Positions 43,192 through 52,583 of a stretch of 64,000 nt of DNA are shown in pieces; the first letter of the stretch is position 1; every line of letters begins with the position of its first letter. The notes beneath the pieces are model-generated. The model saw nothing but the letters and a program-made list of their open reading frames with translations, was not told the origin of the DNA and made no database searches. The stretch covers positions 434,001-498,000 of the forward strand of contig NZ_FCOA02000002.1 in assembly GCF_001544875.2 (NCBI RefSeq), read 5' to 3'. Source of the DNA: Caballeronia hypogeia. GTDB lineage: Bacteria > Pseudomonadota > Gammaproteobacteria > Burkholderiales > Burkholderiaceae. The translations under genes and the position numbers were made by a program.

Positions 43192-43941
43192 CTATCGTTG
43201 CGACAGCGCCTTCGCCGATTGCAGAAGATCGTCGAGCATCGCCTGACGCCGTTCAGGGTCGGTATCGCGTCCCGTCATGAAGCACAGCGCCGCGATCGGC
43301 AGGCCGGCGCGATCGCGCACGGGCGCCGCCATGCACAGGCGAAATGCGTTCGACAGTCCTTCGGTGCAGCAATAACCCAGGTCCTTCGCGATCTGCACGT
43401 CGCGCATGAATTCATCGAAGTCGATACGCACGCCGTTGTCGAGCGTGAAATCCTCCTCGGGAATCAATGCGCGGATTTCGTCCGCGTTCATGTGGCCGAG
43501 CAAAAGGCGTCCGGTCGCGGTCCACGGAATAGCCACTCTCACGCCAATGTCCGAGCTGATATTGAACGGCCGCGCGCTGTTCTCGGACAGCACCACCGTG
43601 TACTTGTTACCTTCGAGCATGCACAACTGCGTGGTCTCGTCGTACTTGCGAACCAGCGCGAGAATCGACTGATGCGCGCGGCTGATGAGATCATTATGAG
43701 TCGCGTAGTCCGAGCCGTAGTAATGCATCTCCCGTCCGAAGAAGACGCTGCCATCGGCCGATGTCTCGAGCCAGCCCACTTCGGCGAGAATCGCGACCAG
43801 TTCATAGATGCTCGAGCGCGGCGCACCCGTGGCTTCGATCAGCTCGCGCATGGTCATGGGACGCTGCGCGAGATGCAATTGCCGGAACATGTCGATGACC
43901 CTGTCCACGCCTCGCGCGCGCGATGATTCTGTAACTGCCAT
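43192..43941 (-). CDS. IclR-family transcriptional regulator
   Basis: 249 residues. The winged-helix part reads RGVDRVIDMFRQLHLAQRPM and MRELIEATGAPRSSIYELVA, and the effector domain contains GVRVAIPWTATGRLLLGHM and RDRAGLPIAALCFM. GGAG stands 7 nt before ATG 43941. It lies directly downstream of a polar amino-acid-type ABC operon on the same strand, with 83 bp between them. A near-palindrome upstream of that operon (47145-47164) is a candidate site. Repression or activation of the transporter is inferred. Confidence 0.9.
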   Translation of the reverse strand: MAVTESSRARGVDRVIDMFRQLHLAQRPMTMRELIEATGAPRSSIYELVAILAEVGWLETSADGSVFFGREMHYYGSDYATHNDLISRAHQSILALVRKYDETTQLCMLEGNKYTVVLSENSARPFNISSDIGVRVAIPWTATGRLLLGHMNADEIRALIPEEDFTLDNGVRIDFDEFMRDVQIAKDLGYCCTEGLSNAFRLCMAAPVRDRAGLPIAALCFMTGRDTDPERRQAMLDDLLQSAKALSQR

Positions 43942-44024
43942 GCATTCACTCCGTCAGTGCATTGGTTTCGAGTAACGCGAGTGTACGGTCTGGATATGCC
44001 AACGCGCCACGTTCATCCGCTGCA

Positions 44025-44777
44025 TCAATGATCGAGCACGCGATGCAGGAACTGCCGGGTGCGTTCGTTCGCGGGATTGACGAAGATCTGCTCCGGCTCG
44101 CCCTGCTCCGCGATCACGCCACGGTCCATGAACACGACGCGGTCCGCGGTCTTGCGTGCGAAGCCCATCTCATGCGTGACGACGACCATCGTCATGCCGT
44201 CGCGCGCGAGTCCGCGCATCACTTCGGTCACTTCGCCGACGAGTTCGGGATCGAGCGCCGAGGTCGCTTCATCGAAGAACATGATGCCCGGCTCGACCGC
44301 GAGCGCCCGCGCGATCGCGACGCGCTGCTGCTGTCCGCCGGACAACTGGCTAGGGTAATGGTCCGCGCGTTCCGCGAGTCCGACGCGATCGAGCACTTCC
44401 ATTGCGCGCTTGCGGGCATCGACGGGACTCATCTTGCGCGCCTTGATCAGCGCGAGCGTCACATTGCCGAGCGCGGTCTTGTGCGGAAACAGATTGAACT
44501 GCTGGAACACCATGCCGACGTGACCGCGAATCTCCCGCGCGCGCTTCGGATCGTGCAGCGGCACCTGGTTGACCCATACTTCGCCCGAGTCCGTGGTTTC
44601 GAGGCCCGCCATGATGCGCAGCACCGTGCTCTTGCCCGAACCCGATGCGCCAATGAGCACGAGCACTTCGCCCGCGCGCACCTCGAGATTGATCTCGTTG
44701 AGCACGCGCGTGGCTCCAAACGCCTTGCTGACGCCCGAAAGCGAGATGATGGACTTGGTCTGGCCTTGATCGTTCAC
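44025..44777 (-). CDS. Polar amino-acid ABC transporter ATP-binding protein (GlnQ/HisP type)
   Basis: 250 residues. Walker A is GASGSGKST near 39-47, the Q-loop is [15 protein letters not shown], the signature [15 protein letters not shown] and Walker [20 protein letters not shown]. The sequence is of the GlnQ class. GTG 44777 is used; it overlaps the permease stop by 4 bp (GTGA) and has AGGAG upstream. It powers the two permeases encoded upstream, with a lipoprotein binding protein. Confidence 0.95.
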   Translation of the reverse strand: MNDQGQTKSIISLSGVSKAFGATRVLNEINLEVRAGEVLVLIGASGSGKSTVLRIMAGLETTDSGEVWVNQVPLHDPKRAREIRGHVGMVFQQFNLFPHKTALGNVTLALIKARKMSPVDARKRAMEVLDRVGLAERADHYPSQLSGGQQQRVAIARALAVEPGIMFFDEATSALDPELVGEVTEVMRGLARDGMTMVVVTHEMGFARKTADRVVFMDRGVIAEQGEPEQIFVNPANERTRQFLHRVLDH

Positions 44778-45418
44778 GACAATCTCCTGCGGTCATGGTG
44801 GCGCACCCATTGCGAAAGCGGGAAGCACACGACGAAATAGATAACTGCGACGAGCCCGTAGATCTCCACCGGCTTGCCGATGCGATCGACGATCGCCTGG
44901 CCGCCGTGCATCAGCTCGGACATGCCGATCATGCTGACGATCGACGTGTCCTTGATGAGCGAGAGATACTGGCCGATCAGCGGCGGCAGTACGATCCTGC
45001 CGGTCTGCGGCAGCACGACGAACGCAAACGCCTGAGTGCGCGACAGACCTAGAATCTGCGAGACTTCCCACTGACCCTTCGGCACCGCCTCGATCCCGGC
45101 GCGGAACACCTCGGCGATATACGCGCCCTGGTACACCGAGAGGCCGATCACGCCTGCGGCGAACACATCGATCGCGTAACCGAAGTAAGAGACGCCGAAG
45201 TAGATGAACATCAGCGTGATCAAAACGGGCGTGCCGCGAAAGAGCTCTGTATAGAGTCTCGCGACGCGATCCGTGCCCCACGGTCCGAACGAGCGCAGCA
45301 CGGCGGCCAGCAAGCCGATCAGCGTGCCGCCGACGATCGACGCGATGGACAGCAGCAACGTCGTCACGAGACCCTGAAGCAGGATCGACAGACTGGTTCT
45401 GAGCAATTCAATTGACAT
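44774..45418 (-). CDS. Polar amino-acid ABC transporter permease
   Basis: 214 residues with about five membrane segments. The conserved loop [20 protein letters not shown] (EAA motif) contacts the ATPase, and [20 protein letters not shown] is the usual N-terminal part of His/Glu/Gln permeases. ATG 45418. The stop overlaps the ATPase start by 4 bp, and a second permease ends 21 bp upstream. The two permeases likely make a heterodimer. Confidence 0.93.
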   Translation of the reverse strand: MSIELLRTSLSILLQGLVTTLLLSIASIVGGTLIGLLAAVLRSFGPWGTDRVARLYTELFRGTPVLITLMFIYFGVSYFGYAIDVFAAGVIGLSVYQGAYIAEVFRAGIEAVPKGQWEVSQILGLSRTQAFAFVVLPQTGRIVLPPLIGQYLSLIKDTSIVSMIGMSELMHGGQAIVDRIGKPVEIYGLVAVIYFVVCFPLSQWVRHHDRRRLS

Positions 45419-45439
45419 GTTCCGACTCCGTTGCGTGCA

Positions 45440-46156
45440 TCAGGCGCGATTCGCGCGGCGCAAGCCAAGGCCGCCGAAGCGCGCGCGCGGCCGTACGACC
45501 AGCGGCGGATGAAACACCCGCGCGCCGAAGAGGCCCGCGAGCCACGACAGCACGTTGCTCAGCACCAGATACGCGACGAGCACCACCGCGAACGTCTGGA
45601 TATAAAGCAGCGTGCGCGAGTTGATGACGGTCGCGGTGCCGGTCAGTTCCGGCAATGCGATGGCGGACAACAGCGACGTGCCGAGCAGCAGTTGAATCAG
45701 GTAATTGACGATCGCCGGATACACCGCGCGCGCCGCTTGCGGCAACACGATCTCGCTGAAGATCTGTCCGCGTTCGAGGCCGAGAATGCCCGCCGCTTCG
45801 ATCTGCCCGCGCGGCACCGACTGTATGCCCGCGCGAAACACCTCCGACAGATACGCGCCGACGTTCAGCCCCAGCGCGATCACGCCCGCCCAGTACGCAT
45901 CGAGCGCAATGCCCGCAGAAGGCAGGCCGAAGAACACGATGAAGATCTGCAGCAGCACCGGCGTATTGCGGATGATTTCGACGTAAGCCCGCGCGATGAA
46001 GCGGACGACGCCCATCGGCGACATGCTGGCCAGCGCCGTCACCAGCCCGAGCAACACCGCGAGCACGAACGCAAGCAGCGTCACCTGCAGCGTCAGCCAG
46101 CCGGCTTTCAGGAACTCGGGCACATAGCCCCACAAGGTTAGCCACTGATAACTCAT
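45440..46156 (-). CDS. Polar amino-acid ABC transporter permease
   Basis: 238 residues with about five membrane segments and the EAA loop YLSEVFRAGIQSVPRGQIEA. Other family features are IARAYVEIIRNTPVLLQIFI and LPQAARAVYPAIVNYLIQLL. GGAGG stands close before ATG 46156. It is the first permease of the operon after the binding protein (56 bp gap). A long overlapping frame here reads like low-complexity shadow and was ignored. Confidence 0.93.
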   Translation of the reverse strand: MSYQWLTLWGYVPEFLKAGWLTLQVTLLAFVLAVLLGLVTALASMSPMGVVRFIARAYVEIIRNTPVLLQIFIVFFGLPSAGIALDAYWAGVIALGLNVGAYLSEVFRAGIQSVPRGQIEAAGILGLERGQIFSEIVLPQAARAVYPAIVNYLIQLLLGTSLLSAIALPELTGTATVINSRTLLYIQTFAVVLVAYLVLSNVLSWLAGLFGARVFHPPLVVRPRARFGGLGLRRANRA

Positions 46157-46212
46157 CCGAGCCTCCGCATCGTTCCGGTCTCATGCGATATCGACATCAC
46201 GTTTTCCCCGGC

Positions 46213-47058
46213 TCAGAACTGCGGATTGAGCGGATAACGGGGATCGGTGCCGAACCACTTCTTGTAGAGCTGCGCGTTCAGCTTCGACGCGTTGATGTTG
46301 AAGAGGAACAGGTTCAGGTAGTTGACCCACGCCTGATCGCCAGGCTTCACGCCGAACGCGTTGTATTCGAGCGGCACCAGTGCTTCATTCGTGACGGTCA
46401 GCTCGGGATCGAGCTTCGCCTGATACGCGAGGAAGTTGTTGTCCTCGATCATCGCGTCCGCCTGGCCCTGCTTCACGGCAAGAATCGCGGCCTGCGAGCT
46501 GTCGTACTCCTGGATCTTCACCGGAATGCCCAGCGCGCGGACTTCGTCGCCGTTGGTCGAACCCTTCACCGTCGCGATGGTGCGATTGCCCATGTCCTTG
46601 ACCGACTGAATCCCGCTGCTCTTCTTGACCAGCAACGCTTCACTGGCGACCACGTACGGCGTCGTGAATTCGATGACCTTCGCGCGCTCCAGATTGCGCG
46701 TGAAGTTGCAGAACACGACATCGACCTTGCTGGTCTGCAGGTTCGGAATCCGGTTCGCGCTCGTCGTGTTCACCACTTCGAGCTTCACGCCCATCTGCTT
46801 GGCGAGCTCTTTGGCCAGATCGACGTCGTAGCCGTCCGGCTGGCCATCCTTGTCGTAGAAGCCGAACGGCGCGAACGTCAGGCAGTCGCCGACGCGCAGC
46901 GTGCCGCGCTGCAAGACCGTCTGAAGCGTAGAACCCGCCGCCGCGCCCGGCGCCCCGCCTTCGGCGGGCGTGGAAACCTTGGTGCACGCCGACAAGGCCA
47001 GCGCCCCGGCAATGACCAGCAGAGAGACAGTTCTGGCGCCGATGATCGAGAGTTTCAT
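46213..47058 (-). CDS. Polar amino-acid ABC transporter substrate-binding lipoprotein
   Basis: 281 residues. The signal ends ALALSACTK, a lipobox with Cys at about 25, so the protein is membrane-anchored. The solute-binding domain (family 3) shows GTLRVGDCLTFAPFGFYDKD, GYDVDLAKELAKQMGVKLEV and RTIATVKGSTNGDEVRAL. A Thr/Ala-rich linker (TPAEGGAPGAAAG) separates anchor and domain. AGGACG precedes ATG 47058. The substrate is probably an amino acid or a related compound; the family also binds opines and other small charged molecules. Confidence 0.93.
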   Translation of the reverse strand: MKLSIIGARTVSLLVIAGALALSACTKVSTPAEGGAPGAAAGSTLQTVLQRGTLRVGDCLTFAPFGFYDKDGQPDGYDVDLAKELAKQMGVKLEVVNTTSANRIPNLQTSKVDVVFCNFTRNLERAKVIEFTTPYVVASEALLVKKSSGIQSVKDMGNRTIATVKGSTNGDEVRALGIPVKIQEYDSSQAAILAVKQGQADAMIEDNNFLAYQAKLDPELTVTNEALVPLEYNAFGVKPGDQAWVNYLNLFLFNINASKLNAQLYKKWFGTDPRYPLNPQF

Positions 47059-47087
47059 GTGCACGTCCTGATGGAAAAGTGGAATTA

Positions 47088-47099
47088 GGAACCGGTTCC
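47088..47099. promoter_or_regulatory. 12-bp perfect palindrome upstream of the ABC operon
   Basis: GGAACCGGTTCC lies 30-41 bp before the binding-protein start. A palindrome here could overlap the promoter or untranslated leader. It is short, so it may be chance; it is listed because a second, longer dyad occurs 46 bp further upstream. Confidence 0.35.
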
Positions 47100-47144
47100 A
47101 GAACTGTTTGACGCATACAGGGCGATCGCGTCTTACTCCGGTAT

Positions 47145-47164
47145 CTGTCCGATATATCAGACAG
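47145..47164. promoter_or_regulatory. 20-bp near-palindrome, candidate IclR operator
   Basis: CTGTCCGATATATCAGACAG is symmetric except for one base pair in each half. It lies 87 bp upstream of the binding-protein start at 47058. An AT-rich centre in a dyad of about this length is common for IclR-family sites, and the IclR gene at 43192 lies at the end of the same gene group. Function is inferred. Confidence 0.5.
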
Positions 47165-47294
47165 ACATCTGGCCAACCGGAATGAAATGAAGTGTTGGGT
47201 AAGAGAATTCCGAGCACAAGCCGCCCGAACCCCAATTGCATGCGTTATTTTGTTGATGTATCCGCGTGCATTACTCGACTGAAAGGACCAGGAA

Positions 47295-47594
47295 ATGAAA
47301 ATCTCGCCGATCCGCTGGCCGACGGTTCTCGCGCTGTCGATCCTGCTCACCGCATGCGTGAGCGGCGGCATGCCGCCCGGCGCGCCGCATCTGAGCGCAA
47401 CGGAGTGCCGCGATCTCACGGCGCTCAAGAGCAACGCGCCGCCCACGCACGCGCGCAACATGAGCGAGTTGTCGGCGCTGCGCAAGGCGGGCTACGACCC
47501 GTCGCCGTTCTTCGATCCGTACTATCCGGACGATCTGCAACAGGCCCAGCGCCTGGTCGATCACTGGTACGCCTCGGAATGCCGGCCAACGTAG
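47295..47594 (+). CDS. Small lipoprotein with DUF4148-like C-terminus
   Basis: 99 residues. The signal peptide ends ILLTACVSG, a good lipobox with Cys21. The C-terminal part SELSALRKAGYDP followed by YYPDDLQQAQRLVDHW follows the DUF4148 pattern (lxxLexaGYxP...hYPdxxqxAexrv) found in many small periplasmic Burkholderiaceae proteins. AAGGACCAGGAA precedes ATG 47295. Its function is not known. It is divergent from the ABC operon and is the first of two plus-strand genes. Confidence 0.8.
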   Translation: MKISPIRWPTVLALSILLTACVSGGMPPGAPHLSATECRDLTALKSNAPPTHARNMSELSALRKAGYDPSPFFDPYYPDDLQQAQRLVDHWYASECRPT

Positions 47595-47737
47595 AAGCTG
47601 CGATTCGACGCACACTGCGCTGATCTTTGGCCGATGCCGCCGATACCTAACGCTCCGAACGATGCATTCCGCACGTACAGTCCTGCTCGTCGCCCGTTTA
47701 ATACGACAGGAACATCACGAGCAGGGTTGAAGGCAAT

Positions 47738-48568
47738 ATGGCTGCAACGACGAGACGCAAATTCCTTTCGCTGTCACTGGTCGCATGTGCGGCTGGCGTA
47801 ATCGCAGCGTTGGCGCGCGAGCATGACAATTCAGGCGGAATCGCTTATGGAACGGGGCCGCGTCAGCGGCTCGACGTGTATGCACCCGATACCGGCCCAC
47901 GCACGAACCGGCCGGTGGTCGTGTATTTCTACGGCGGCGCGTGGCAAAGCGGGCAACGTTCGGATTCACGCGGCGTGGCGAGCGCGCTCGCCGCGCAGGG
48001 ATTCGTCGCGATCGCGGCGGACTATCGCAGCTATCCGGACGCGGTCTTTCCGGCCTTTCTCGACGACCCCGCGGCCGCCGTGCGCTGGGCGCGCGATCAC
48101 GCGCGCGAATTCGGCGGCGATCCGCAACGCATCTTCATCATGGGGCATTCGTCGGGCGCCCATATCGCGGCGATGCTGGCCACCGATCCGCGCTATCTGG
48201 CCGCGCACGGCGTCTCGAACGCGTCGCTTGCCGGGATGATCGGACTCGCGGGTCCGTATGCCGCTATCCCGACGACGGACCCGCACATGGACGTAATCTT
48301 TCCGCAGGCGCTACGTCAGCGCGCGTTGCCCGTGGAACTCGTCACCGGACACGAACCGCCGATGCTGCTCGGCGCCGGCACCGACGATGACGATGTCGAT
48401 CCCCGCAACAGCGATCGTTTCGCGGCTGCGTTACGCGCGCATCACGACGCGGTCGAACTGAAAAAATATCCGGGTTACGGCCACACTACGGTCGTCGATT
48501 CTTTCTCGGAGAGACCTGGCGACTCGCCGGTGCTGGCCGACGTCACCGCGTTTATCAACGCGCACTGA
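47738..48568 (+). CDS. Alpha/beta hydrolase, BD-FAE/carboxylesterase-like, exported
   Basis: 276 residues. The N-terminus TTRRKFLSLSLVACAAGVIA resembles a Tat signal with twin Arg. The hydrolase core shows the oxyanion motif VYFYGGAWQSG, the nucleophile IMGHSSGAH, a late acid in GTDDDDVDPRNS and the His in YPGYGHTTVV. The set matches the BD-FAE/DUF-type small carboxylesterases (COG0657). Such enzymes often remove acetyl or feruloyl groups from plant glycans or hydrolyse small esters. Its 3' end overlaps the convergent lipoprotein gene by 14 bp. Confidence 0.85.
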   Translation: MAATTRRKFLSLSLVACAAGVIAALAREHDNSGGIAYGTGPRQRLDVYAPDTGPRTNRPVVVYFYGGAWQSGQRSDSRGVASALAAQGFVAIAADYRSYPDAVFPAFLDDPAAAVRWARDHAREFGGDPQRIFIMGHSSGAHIAAMLATDPRYLAAHGVSNASLAGMIGLAGPYAAIPTTDPHMDVIFPQALRQRALPVELVTGHEPPMLLGAGTDDDDVDPRNSDRFAAALRAHHDAVELKKYPGYGHTTVVDSFSERPGDSPVLADVTAFINAH

Positions 48569-49334
48569 CCGCGGCGGTGGCCATCAGCCATTTCGATCCC
48601 GCGACGACGAACGCATCCGAGCGATTCGGCAACGTCAAGGCCGCAAGCAACTGATTGTTGCTGACGAACACGACACCCGAAAGCGTCGCGCCGGAATAGT
48701 AGCAAGGCGACGGGCCGAACGTGATCGTCGCATCGAGCACGTCGGTGTTGCCGTGCGGCGTCGCGGTTCCCGTGAAGGTGCAGCCGCTCGCGCCCGCGCC
48801 TTTGATCGAACCGTCGTCGCCTATCGTGAAGGTCGCGGTCTCGCCGCCTCGCGTCGATCCTGCCGAGCCCGAGTATTTTCCCGCGACGGCGGACAGCGCG
48901 ACAGGACGCTCGTAGTTTGCGTCGTAGAGCACGTTGAATTTGGTGCTGCTCTGTTTCGCCGCGCTCGTGTAAATCGCGCCCTGAACGCTGTTCTTTTCGT
49001 TGTAGCCCGCGAGGATCGGCGTATCGCTGGCGCTTTTGCCGCTGATGTCGAACGTGCGCGCGTCGCTGGACTGGAATGTGCCGTGCGCGGCGGATGCCGT
49101 GCCCTGGACCAGGCCTAGCGAATCGGTGGACGAGTCCGCATACACGAAATAAAATGCGCCCGAATCGAGCACGACTCCGCCCACGGTGTTGTCGTTCGCA
49201 TCGGTTCCGCCATAAAGACCCTGCGCGGCATTGATCGCGGATGCGGCCGACACGCTCGAGTTGTCATCCGATCCACCACCACCGCATCCGGCCGCAACGA
49301 TTGTCAGTGCAGACAATGCAACTACGAGTTTCAT
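48555..49334 (-). CDS. Secreted lipoprotein of unknown function
   Basis: 259 residues. The signal ends LTIVAAGCGGGGSDD, a lipobox with Cys17 and a Gly-rich linker typical of Burkholderiaceae lipoproteins. The rest is Ser-, Gly- and Ala-rich with regular beta-like stretches (TFDISGKSASDTPILAGY, GETATFTIGDDGSIKGAG). I recognise no catalytic motif or domain. It faces the hydrolase gene and their 3' ends overlap by 14 bp. Confidence 0.75.
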   Translation of the reverse strand: MKLVVALSALTIVAAGCGGGGSDDNSSVSAASAINAAQGLYGGTDANDNTVGGVVLDSGAFYFVYADSSTDSLGLVQGTASAAHGTFQSSDARTFDISGKSASDTPILAGYNEKNSVQGAIYTSAAKQSSTKFNVLYDANYERPVALSAVAGKYSGSAGSTRGGETATFTIGDDGSIKGAGASGCTFTGTATPHGNTDVLDATITFGPSPCYYSGATLSGVVFVSNNQLLAALTLPNRSDAFVVAGSKWLMATAAVSAR

Positions 49335-49580
49335 GCTTGACCCGATATCGAATCTTGCGCAGGTCGCAAGATGATTAATGAGCTAATTCGGGCTTTTGAA
49401 TCGGGATGGGAACTCACCGGATATGCAAAGCCCGAGGCCGCACCTGATTCCTTGGAATCAGGCTGTCGTCCGGGATAACGGCTTGAAGGGAGAGAAACTT
49501 GAGGATGTGCGTGGAATCGGTATGGTGACCGATTCCACGAGCGGCTCGCAAGCGAGCAGGTCGCAATAAAGCAGGTGTGG

Positions 49581-49672
49581 GGCCGAAACAATTATCGGCC
49601 GGGGAGGATTTGAAATCGGGATCTGAAACTAAGTCGAAATCATGCAGGCATATGGCCGCAATAATATCGGCC
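49581..49672. repeat. Pair of similar GGCCG hairpins around the apnL stop
   Basis: GGCCGAAACAATTATCGGCC (49581-49600) and GGCCGCAATAATATCGGCC (49654-49672) are near-copies 73 bp apart. Each is an inverted repeat of GGCCG around an AT-rich loop. One lies beyond the apnL stop and the other within its last codons. They could fold at the 3' end of the operon transcript; neither is followed by a T-run. Confidence 0.5.
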
Positions 49673-51539
49673 GTGGAGTATCGATCTCCGTCTCGCGCGC
49701 ACCCTCTTCGTCGATCAGCAACGCTTCGAAAGATGCATCGACATTTCGAAATTCGAGCCGCAACTCGCGCGGCTTGCCGGTCAGATTGGCGATCACCACA
49801 CGCATTTGCCCTTGTGCATTACGCGCAGCCACGCAAGCGATTCCGGCGCGATCATTCGACACCGCCGCGATCCTGTTCCATCCCGCCATCGCAGCGAGCG
49901 CGCGGGCCACTGCGAACATCGGATAGCGCTTCACGCCGTCCGCGACGTCGGCGAGACCGCGCTCGCCAGTCAGCGCACCGAGGGTAAAGGTCTCGACGCG
50001 CGCGCCCTCCAGCGCTGCGGCATAACCCGCCAGCCACGCAGCGCCGAACAACGCGGTCTGTCGCGGGTCGAAGCTCGCCATCGCGATGCGTTCGCCATTT
50101 GGATTCGGCATCACGCGCGAACCGTATGGATTCTGCCGCATGCCGATCGACACCGGACCGATCGCATATGCCTGCTCGCCGATCAGCGCGCGGCACGAAC
50201 GCGCGATGTGCGGAATGGCTTCGAGCGTTTGCATGACGCTGCGATCGTCGGCTGCGTGGACGATGGGACAGGTCGCGTGCGTCGTCCAGTCGACGAGTTC
50301 CAGCGGCGGACGCTTGCGATTGAGCTCGGTGAAATAACTGAGCATGCCGCCGCCGATTCGCAGCGCCGGAAAGGCCCGGCGCGCGGCGCGATACACCTCG
50401 TCGAGCGGCGGGCACGGCGGGCTGATGCTTCCTGGCGGATTCGACTGTCGATGCACCGACGGACTGACGACGATACCCACGATTCGAAGCGTCGCCGCCT
50501 CGATCATGACGGATAGCGCATCGAGTTCGGCGCACGGTTCATCGACGCCGGGCAGCGCATATTCAAGCACAGCGTCGATACGCGAACGCCGCTGCAATTC
50601 GGCGAATCGTTCGAGTTCGCGCACGCCGTGACCCGACGTCGGATCGAATGAAAGCGTGAGTTGACGCGGCGCGAGCTCCTCGAGCAGATCGAGATGCGCG
50701 AGCGCGTCGTCTATCTCGCCTGCCGCGATTGCCACGCCGAGCGCAGGCATCGTTTCGAACGCGTCTTGTGCAGTATCCAGCGTGATCGTCACGCGCTCGT
50801 TCCGCGCCGCGGATGACGAATCCCGCGCGTCGTTCCCTGCATCCACCCTCAGCGTGACGCTCTGATTTTCCGTCACGCCCGCATCGAGCGTATAGGGCCA
50901 CGGCAAGGCGAGCGGCCGCGAATAGGTCTTGAACGATGCATCCGACCAGTTGCGCTGGTCTTCCATCTCGAACACGTCGCCCGTGAATGCACATCGCACC
51001 GTGAACCCGCACGCGAGATCGTGTTCGATCGAGCGGATGTCCATGAACGGCTGCCACGGATCGATCAGTTGCGCAAACGCGGACGCCTCGCGCGTGCCGT
51101 CTCCATGTTCGACGCGAGCGGATGCGCCCGCCACGCCGTCGACAGGATGCAGCACGCAGAAGCCGCAACGCGCCGTGAGAAACGCGTCATGCGCGGTCAC
51201 CGACGCATCGAAGCTCAGCGCGCCACCGGCGTCGCAGACGATGGAGAGGTCGTAGGAGAGCGCATGCCCATCGGGATTCGCACATCGCGCACGATAGCGA
51301 ATGCGAAACTCGCGCTCATTCTCATCGATCGCGATACCGGTCGGCATCGGCCGGCAGGTACCCCAGTCCTTGTCGCGAACGACGAACGCGACCGAGCGGA
51401 TCACTTCGACATCGCGATAACGAATGTCGCGCAGTGCGCCGTCGATCAGAAGCGCCGACCACGGTCCTGCCTGCATGCGCCGCTCTTCTTCCACCGCTTG
51501 CGTCGTGCCGTAGCGCGCCATCGCGACATTCACGCTCAT
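49629..51539 (-). CDS. apnL: D-apionate lactonase-like protein (ApnL family)
   Basis: 636 residues, the length of ApnL. I recognise it by overall size and by segments such as MSVNVAMARYGTTQAVEEER, RDIRYRDVEVIRSVAFVVRD and SYFTELNRKRPPLELVDWTT, and by position next to an apiose-dehydrogenase-like gene. Known ApnL opens D-apionolactone to D-apionate. The sequence also carries YAIGPVSIGMRQNPYGSRVM and a glycosidase-like barrel. AGGAGG precedes ATG 51539, which overlaps the upstream stop by 4 bp. The call is based on memory of the family and context, so specificity is inferred. Confidence 0.65.
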   Translation of the reverse strand: MSVNVAMARYGTTQAVEEERRMQAGPWSALLIDGALRDIRYRDVEVIRSVAFVVRDKDWGTCRPMPTGIAIDENEREFRIRYRARCANPDGHALSYDLSIVCDAGGALSFDASVTAHDAFLTARCGFCVLHPVDGVAGASARVEHGDGTREASAFAQLIDPWQPFMDIRSIEHDLACGFTVRCAFTGDVFEMEDQRNWSDASFKTYSRPLALPWPYTLDAGVTENQSVTLRVDAGNDARDSSSAARNERVTITLDTAQDAFETMPALGVAIAAGEIDDALAHLDLLEELAPRQLTLSFDPTSGHGVRELERFAELQRRSRIDAVLEYALPGVDEPCAELDALSVMIEAATLRIVGIVVSPSVHRQSNPPGSISPPCPPLDEVYRAARRAFPALRIGGGMLSYFTELNRKRPPLELVDWTTHATCPIVHAADDRSVMQTLEAIPHIARSCRALIGEQAYAIGPVSIGMRQNPYGSRVMPNPNGERIAMASFDPRQTALFGAAWLAGYAAALEGARVETFTLGALTGERGLADVADGVKRYPMFAVARALAAMAGWNRIAAVSNDRAGIACVAARNAQGQMRVVIANLTGKPRELRLEFRNVDASFEALLIDEEGARETEIDTPRPILLRPYACMIST

Positions 51540-52579
51540 CGCGCCTCCTTTCTGAACTCCGACATATCGACACTGCGCGCTTCCCGCGCCGACAGATAAG
51601 TCGCCTCGACGAGCGCGAGCGTCTCGAGATTGTCGCGGCCGCTCGTCGCGGGTTCGAGACCGCTGCGCAGACAGTCGATCCAGTGCGCCTGAATGCTCGC
51701 CACGCTGCCCTGAATCGCTTCCCAGGGCGTGCTCATCCACGACAGCGCACGCGGCGCGACGTCGCGGATTTCCGTGCCCTCGCCGGAATGGATCTGCAAG
51801 CGATAATCCGCGAACAGCCGCAGCGTCCCCGCCGAACCATCCACTTCGATGAGCGTCTGGGGAAACAACTCGCGCGGCAGCCGCGTCGCATAACTGCAGT
51901 CGACGATGCTGTTCACGCCCTGCTCGTGACTCAGCATGATGGTCGCGACGTCCTCACCCTTGATCGACGGATTCACGCTCGACGTGCTCGCGCAAAGCCG
52001 CTCTACATCGCCGAACAGATAGCGCGCGATATCGAGCACATGAATGCCCAGATCTTCCACGATGAATCGCTCCTGCTCCGCGAGATACGGCTGGCCGCTG
52101 AATACATCGAATCCCGATCGGAACGACACGCGTCCCCAGAAAGGCGTGCCGATCACGCCGCCATGCAAGGCTGCGCCAACCGCCTGAATCGCGCTCTGCC
52201 AGCGGAAGTTTTCATGCACCATCAACGGCACGCCGGCGTTGCGGCATGCACCGACCATGGCGCGGGCGTCGTCGAGCGAGCGCGCGAACGGCTTCTGACA
52301 GATCGCCGCGACCTTCGCGCTCGCGGCGAGTTCGACCAGCGCCCGGTGGCTCGAAACGGTCGTCGCGATATCGACGAAATCGAGCGCTTCGTCGCGCAGC
52401 ATCGCGGCGGCGTCCGTGTACAGACGCGCGATGCCGAACTCGCGGCCGGCAGCCTGAAGCCGCGACTCATCGGCATCGCACAGCGCGACGATCCTCACAT
52501 CCGACATCTCGCGCCACGCGTGCACATGATTGCGCGAGAAGAACCCGCAACCGATCAATGCGCCTTTGAATATCGTCAT
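51536..52579 (-). CDS. apsD: Gfo/Idh/MocA oxidoreductase, candidate D-apiose dehydrogenase
   Basis: 347 residues. The N-terminal Rossmann motif is KGALIGCGFFSRNHVHAW, the conserved Lys region reads AICQKPFARSLDDARAM (EKP motif as QKP), and the C-terminal part has FIVEDLGIHVLDIARYLFGD. These are Gfo/Idh/MocA sugar dehydrogenase features. In described oxidative D-apiose pathways a member of this family converts D-apiose to the lactone, and the lactonase-like gene follows with a 4-bp overlap. It is 4 nt downstream of an ABC permease gene. Confidence 0.75.
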   Translation of the reverse strand: MTIFKGALIGCGFFSRNHVHAWREMSDVRIVALCDADESRLQAAGREFGIARLYTDAAAMLRDEALDFVDIATTVSSHRALVELAASAKVAAICQKPFARSLDDARAMVGACRNAGVPLMVHENFRWQSAIQAVGAALHGGVIGTPFWGRVSFRSGFDVFSGQPYLAEQERFIVEDLGIHVLDIARYLFGDVERLCASTSSVNPSIKGEDVATIMLSHEQGVNSIVDCSYATRLPRELFPQTLIEVDGSAGTLRLFADYRLQIHSGEGTEIRDVAPRALSWMSTPWEAIQGSVASIQAHWIDCLRSGLEPATSGRDNLETLALVEATYLSAREARSVDMSEFRKEAR

Positions 52580-52583
52580 CGCT

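Noticed and set aside
49331..49591. 86-residue minus-strand ORF upstream of the lipoprotein gene
   Set aside because: No ribosome binding site or recognisable pattern, and it overlaps the start of the lipoprotein gene; the stretch is best left as intergenic.
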